From Candidatus Blautia equi (lineage in GTDB: Bacteria; Bacillota; Clostridia; Lachnospirales; Lachnospiraceae): a stretch of 8,712 nucleotides of DNA. The notes beneath the pieces were generated by a model, which worked only from the letters and a program-made list of their open reading frames with translations, made no database searches and had not been told where the DNA came from. The DNA lies in assembly GCA_018064695.1 (NCBI GenBank), contig JAGHUU010000117.1, positions 1 through 8,712 on the forward strand, given 5' to 3'. This document shows positions 5,153-8,712 of the stretch, one piece after another (position 1 is the stretch's first letter; each line of letters starts with the position of its first letter). Both the position numbers and the translations under genes were made by a program.

Positions 5153-6806
5153 CCAGTGCCTTCCTCATCTCTTCTACAGCTCTCTGTTTATAGTGCTCTC
5201 CAAGTTCTGTAAATTCCTCGTTGTCCGTATCAAAATCGTGGTTGACATCGTTTGTGTCAGTCCAGCGGATCAGATTTCCCTCTTCGTCAAAGTAATATTT
5301 ATTTATAATATCCTTCTCAGAATTGTCATCCTCTTTCCAGATGTAAGCAAAGAAACAGGTCTCATCCCAGTAGTAGTACTCCTCGCTGGCCTCCTCATCA
5401 GATCTGGCCGGGAATACCTGCGTCTTAATTACCTGGTTCTCATCGTTTCTGTACTGCACGCGGATACCAAAGGTTCCCTCACCGGGATGTACATCTATCT
5501 CTTTGGTGATCTCGTTGATCTGCTGCTGGATCGTATCCAGACGCTCCTCCAGCATCTCTTTTCTGATCTGTTCCTGCTTCTGTGCCTCTTTTTCCTTTGC
5601 GGAATGGAAAGGAAGCAGATTCATCTTCACCATCACAAGCAGTGCAATGATGATCGCGCCCACCAGCAGAACCGCCGTATAGGTGAAGGTCTTTCCCATA
5701 TCTTTGCCTTCTTCTACGGCTCTTCTCTTTGGAATGGCGGTGTTCTCCGTCACGGAGGTGCGCTCTGTCCGTTCTTTTCCCTTTACGTAAAGCTCCGTCT
5801 TTTCTGCTTTATCCTTCTTATCTATATAAGCAGTTTTTTTCTCAGGCTTTGCAGCGGGTTCCACTGCGGCAAATTCAGAGAGCTCCGGGTATTTCTGCTT
5901 CAGCAGTTTCTCCAGATCCTGTCTCATCTGTTCCGGTGAGGCATAGCGCTCACTAAGATCATATGCACAGGCTTTTACTATGATCTCTCCAAATTCCTCT
6001 CTGGCCTCCACCGGAAGGGAAAGCTTCTCTCCGGACATTCTTCTGGTCAGTGCATTTTCCTTATCTCTGTATGTGATCAGCTGTTTATTTAAATTAATAA
6101 ACGGCAGTCGGTTTTTGTTTCTCAGTTTATATAAAACGATACCCAGGGAATAAATATCTGCCCTGTGATCATATTGTTCTCCGCGGTACATTTCCGGCGC
6201 CATGTAGGAGAAGGTTCCCTTTTTGGATAAGGCACTCATGGTGCGCTCCATCTGTCTGGCAATACCAAAATCGCCTAACTTGAACCGTCCGTCTTCGGCG
6301 CGGAAGATATTTTCAGATTTGATATCTCTGTGAATAACGTTTCGTCTCTTGCAGTGCTCCAGCGCTTTGCAGATATCAATGCCCAGCTGGATCACTTCCT
6401 CCTCCATAAGAGGATGCTCGGAATAATACTCGGCAAATCCGGTGAGGTACTCCATGCGGATATGTATATCCCAGCCGATCTCATCCAGATAGTCCGCTAC
6501 TTTAAAATCTTCTACAGATACGATGTGTGAATTGCCTCTGAGGCGGATCATCATCGCAACTTCTTCTACACAGTCATCCACCAGTTCGCGGAAATAAGCG
6601 CGAACCTCCGACTCGTTTCTGATCTCAGAGCGGATGCTGTCCAGCTCGCTCTGACTGGCAGGTATACTTATAATCTTAATGGCGGAATAGCGGGTCTTCC
6701 CCTCTTTGACCTGCTTGGCCTTGTATACCTTTCCAAAGGAACCTTCTCCGATTTTTTCCACTATTTCCCAGTCTTCCCATACGGAAACAGGTAATTCGCT
6801 GCTCAT
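5142..6806 (-). CDS. Membrane Ser/Thr protein kinase (Hanks type) without PASTA repeats
   Basis: This 554-residue protein has a cytosolic kinase domain (about 13-303), a linker, one membrane segment (about 373-394), a coiled coil (about 402-436) and a C-terminal domain (about 438-554) expected outside the cell. Catalytic elements are complete: GEGSFG (20-25), AIK with K44, a helix-C Glu at 81 or 82, HRDIKSEN (159-166, base D161), DFG (179-181) and APE (203-205). The stretch between K44 and helix C is long (about 35 residues), unlike PknB. The linker (318-360) is highly charged and Thr-rich (T325, T337, T347, T350, T353, T356), resembling juxtamembrane autophosphorylation regions. The outer domain has no PASTA repeats. 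It looks beta-rich with aromatic strands (YYYWDE, CFFAYIW, KYYFDEEGNLIRW), so its ligand is unknown. ATG 6806 has GGGAGGA 8 nt upstream. It is the first gene of the cassette, after the rpoC terminator; no convincing promoter is visible in the gap. Confidence 0.95.
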   Translation of the reverse strand: MSSELPVSVWEDWEIVEKIGEGSFGKVYKAKQVKEGKTRYSAIKIISIPASQSELDSIRSEIRNESEVRAYFRELVDDCVEEVAMMIRLRGNSHIVSVEDFKVADYLDEIGWDIHIRMEYLTGFAEYYSEHPLMEEEVIQLGIDICKALEHCKRRNVIHRDIKSENIFRAEDGRFKLGDFGIARQMERTMSALSKKGTFSYMAPEMYRGEQYDHRADIYSLGIVLYKLRNKNRLPFINLNKQLITYRDKENALTRRMSGEKLSLPVEAREEFGEIIVKACAYDLSERYASPEQMRQDLEKLLKQKYPELSEFAAVEPAAKPEKKTAYIDKKDKAEKTELYVKGKERTERTSVTENTAIPKRRAVEEGKDMGKTFTYTAVLLVGAIIIALLVMVKMNLLPFHSAKEKEAQKQEQIRKEMLEERLDTIQQQINEITKEIDVHPGEGTFGIRVQYRNDENQVIKTQVFPARSDEEASEEYYYWDETCFFAYIWKEDDNSEKDIINKYYFDEEGNLIRWTDTNDVNHDFDTDNEEFTELGEHYKQRAVEEMRKALDGY

Positions 6807-6854
6807 AAAAGATTCCTCCCTTCAAATTAATATTTAACCCTTATCCAGTTATTG

Positions 6855-6888
6855 AAAAAGCCCTCTGCCATCCTCAGGCAGAGGGCTT
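6855..6888 (-). terminator. Intrinsic terminator after rpoC
   Basis: AAGCCCTCTGCC (6858-6869) and GGCAGAGGGCTT (6877-6888) form a perfect 12-bp GC-rich stem with a 7-nt loop. On the minus strand it is followed by TTTTT. It lies 25 nt past the rpoC stop and ends the rpoBC transcript. Downstream, before the kinase ribosome binding site (6807-6857), I find only an AT-rich stretch with no good -35/-10 pair. The kinase cassette may therefore live on read-through or a weak promoter. Confidence 0.93.
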
Positions 6889-6912
6889 ATCATATATTAT
6901 ATACCTTTTACA

Positions 6913-8712
6913 TTACTCTTCTGTAACAACCATTTCCTCTTCTTCGATATCTTCAACGATCTCCTCAAAGAGCTCCGGAAGTTCCTCTACAGCCTCTGGC
7001 TCTTCTGCCACGATGGTCTCGATCTCTCCGGTATCAAGTTTTACTTTGTTGTAACGGCTAAGGCCGGTACCTGCAGGAATCAGTTTACCGATGATTACGT
7101 TTTCCTTCAGACCGATGAGCTTATCGATCTTACCTTTGATTGCAGCCTCGGTAAGAACCTTGGTGGTCTCCTGGAAGGATGCAGCGGACATGAAGGAATC
7201 GGTAGCAAGGGATGCCTTGGTGATACCGAGAAGTACCTGTTTTCCTTCTGCAGGAGTTTTTCCTTCTGCTTCCAGAATCTCGTTCAGATCCTCGAACTCA
7301 AGGACATCTACCAGGGAGCCTGGCAGGAACTCGGTATCTCCGTTCTCCTCGATGCGGATCTTCTTCAGCATCTGGCGAACGATAACCTCGATATGTTTAT
7401 CACTGATCTCTACACCCTGCAGACGGTATACACGCTGTACCTCGCGGAGCATGTAATCCTGAACTGCACGAACGCCTTTGATTCTCAGAATATCATGTGG
7501 GTTTACGCTACCTTCAGTCAGCTCGTCGCCGGCCTCAAGTACCTGTCCATCCATAACCTTGATACGGGAACCGTATGGGATCAGATATGTCTTGGAATCG
7601 CCGGTCTCGTTATCGGTAACGATGATCTCACGTTTCTTCTTGGTATCGTTGATAACAGCGGTACCTTTGATCTCGGTGATGATTGCAAGACCCTTAGGTT
7701 TTCTTGCCTCGAAAAGCTCCTCTACTCGAGGAAGACCCTGTGTGATATCTCCACCTGCTACACCACCGGTATGGAAGGTTCTCATGGTAAGCTGTGTACC
7801 TGGCTCACCGATGGACTGTGCTGCGATGATACCTACAGACTCACCAACCTGTACAGGTTCGCCGGTAGCCATGTTTGCACCATAACATTTAGCACAGATA
7901 CCTACTTTACAACGGCAGGTAAGGATGGTACGGATCTTAACTTTCTCGATTGCATTTCCATTCTCGTCCACACCATCTTTCATGATACGTGCGGCACGTT
8001 TTGGAGTGATCATATGGTTAGCCTTAACAATAACCTCACCGTCTTTGTCAGTGATGGTCTCGCAGGCGAAACGTCCGGTGATACGCTCTTTCAGGTTCTC
8101 GATCTCTTCTTTTCCATCCATGAAGCCTTTTACGTACATACCCGGGATAAATCCACGCTCTGCACAGCAATCGGTCTCACGAACTACAAGTTCCTGAGAT
8201 ACGTCTACCATTCGACGGGTCAGGTAACCGGAGTCAGCGGTACGAAGTGCGGTATCGGAAAGACCTTTACGAGCACCGTGTGCGGACATGAAGTACTCCA
8301 GTACGTCCAGACCTTCACGGAAGTTAGACTTAATTGGAAGCTCAATGGTGTGACCGGTGGTATCAGCCATCAGACCACGCATACCGGCAAGCTGTTTGAT
8401 CTGTTTATCGGAACCACGGGCACCGGAGTCAGCCATCATGAAGATGTTGTTGTATTTATCAAGACCGGAAAGCAGTGCGTGAGTCAGCTCATCGTCAGTC
8501 TTCTTCCAGGTATCAACAACCTCTTTATAACGCTCTTCCTCGGTAATAAGACCACGTTTGTAGTTCTTGGTGATAAGGTCTACGGTATCCTGAGCCTCTT
8601 TGATCATCTGAGGTTTCTGTGGAGGCACGGTCATATCGGAAATGGATACGGTCATGGCTGCACGTGTGGAATATTTATAACCGGTAGCTTTGATAGCATC
8701 AAGTACTTCTGC
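6913..8712 (-). CDS. rpoC: RNA polymerase beta' subunit, C-terminal 599 residues (cut by window edge)
   Basis: Beta' forms much of the polymerase active-centre cleft. The window holds roughly the second half of a protein of about 1200 residues. Landmarks in order are the bridge-helix region (NNIFMMADSGARGS, then QLAGMRGLMAD, about 8379-8449), the zinc-site cysteines (one in TDCCAERG near 8169, three in CRCKVGICAKC near 7885-7917), the trigger-loop region (GTQLTMRTFHTGG, about 7762-7800) and the DITQGLPRVEELFEARKPKG block (about 7690-7750). The trigger loop has no large insertion, unlike E. coli SI3. The C-terminus is strongly acidic (EEIVEDIEEEE). The stop at 6915-6913 is followed by a strong terminator. 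No sign of damage is seen; the N-terminal half and rpoB lie beyond the right edge. Confidence 0.99.
   Translation of the reverse strand, partial: AEVLDAIKATGYKYSTRAAMTVSISDMTVPPQKPQMIKEAQDTVDLITKNYKRGLITEEERYKEVVDTWKKTDDELTHALLSGLDKYNNIFMMADSGARGSDKQIKQLAGMRGLMADTTGHTIELPIKSNFREGLDVLEYFMSAHGARKGLSDTALRTADSGYLTRRMVDVSQELVVRETDCCAERGFIPGMYVKGFMDGKEEIENLKERITGRFACETITDKDGEVIVKANHMITPKRAARIMKDGVDENGNAIEKVKIRTILTCRCKVGICAKCYGANMATGEPVQVGESVGIIAAQSIGEPGTQLTMRTFHTGGVAGGDITQGLPRVEELFEARKPKGLAIITEIKGTAVINDTKKKREIIVTDNETGDSKTYLIPYGSRIKVMDGQVLEAGDELTEGSVNPHDILRIKGVRAVQDYMLREVQRVYRLQGVEISDKHIEVIVRQMLKKIRIEENGDTEFLPGSLVDVLEFEDLNEILEAEGKTPAEGKQVLLGITKASLATDSFMSAASFQETTKVLTEAAIKGKIDKLIGLKENVIIGKLIPAGTGLSRYNKVKLDTGEIETIVAEEPEAVEELPELFEEIVEDIEEEEMVVTEE

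Noticed and set aside
5193..5939. A 248-codon plus-strand frame with hydrophobic stretches opposite the kinase gene
   Set aside because: Antisense of the kinase linker, membrane segment and outer domain. Its apparent hydrophobicity arises from complementing Lys/Glu-rich codons, and it has no supporting ribosome binding site.

Overview
The window looks like chromosome of a low-to-moderate GC Gram-positive anaerobe, most likely a Clostridia member of the Lachnospiraceae type. This rests on the RNA polymerase beta' subunit lacking the large enterobacterial trigger-loop insertion, an S12 with the Gram-positive N-terminal extension, an EF-G with a short insertion before the DTPGH motif, AGGAGG-type ribosome binding sites throughout, and a eukaryotic-type kinase with a long insert before helix C. 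Genus and species cannot be read from the window.

Layout. Seven of the eight genes lie on the minus strand and are described in their reading order from the right edge. The 3' half of rpoC (6913-8712) ends at a strong intrinsic terminator. A three-gene signalling cassette follows: a membrane Ser/Thr protein kinase without PASTA repeats (5142-6806), a PP2C-family phosphatase overlapping it by 11 nt (4337-5152), and an all-helical protein of unknown function 3 nt further on (3104-4333). A bidirectional terminator (3057-3097) separates this cassette from a convergent plus-strand gene (1884-3044) for a membrane-anchored class A beta-lactamase-fold serine hydrolase. Divergent from that gene, a consensus sigma-A promoter (TTGACA-17-TATAAT, 1701-1729) drives the str operon: rpsL (1175-1594), rpsG (486-956) and the start of fusA (1-465).

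How it works together. rpoC, rpsL, rpsG and fusA are the ordinary transcription and translation core. In relatives such as Bacillus subtilis only a small L7Ae-type gene lies between rpoC and rpsL. Here about 5.3 kb of kinase, phosphatase, unknown and hydrolase genes sits in that junction. The kinase and phosphatase form a reversible phosphorylation pair with a predicted extracytoplasmic sensor domain. The third gene is a candidate substrate or effector, by position only. The hydrolase carries penicillin-recognising motifs and may act at the cell wall, but any functional link to the kinase is inference.

The non-coding DNA is structured. The str transcript is predicted to begin with a stable 5'-terminal hairpin. 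The unusually long rpsL-rpsG spacer (218 nt) contains a compact three-way-junction fold that could be a ribosomal-protein control site. The hydrolase promoter is overlapped by an interrupted palindrome. No tRNA, rRNA, CRISPR array, insertion sequence or attachment site was seen, and no gene-free stretch exceeds 300 bases.
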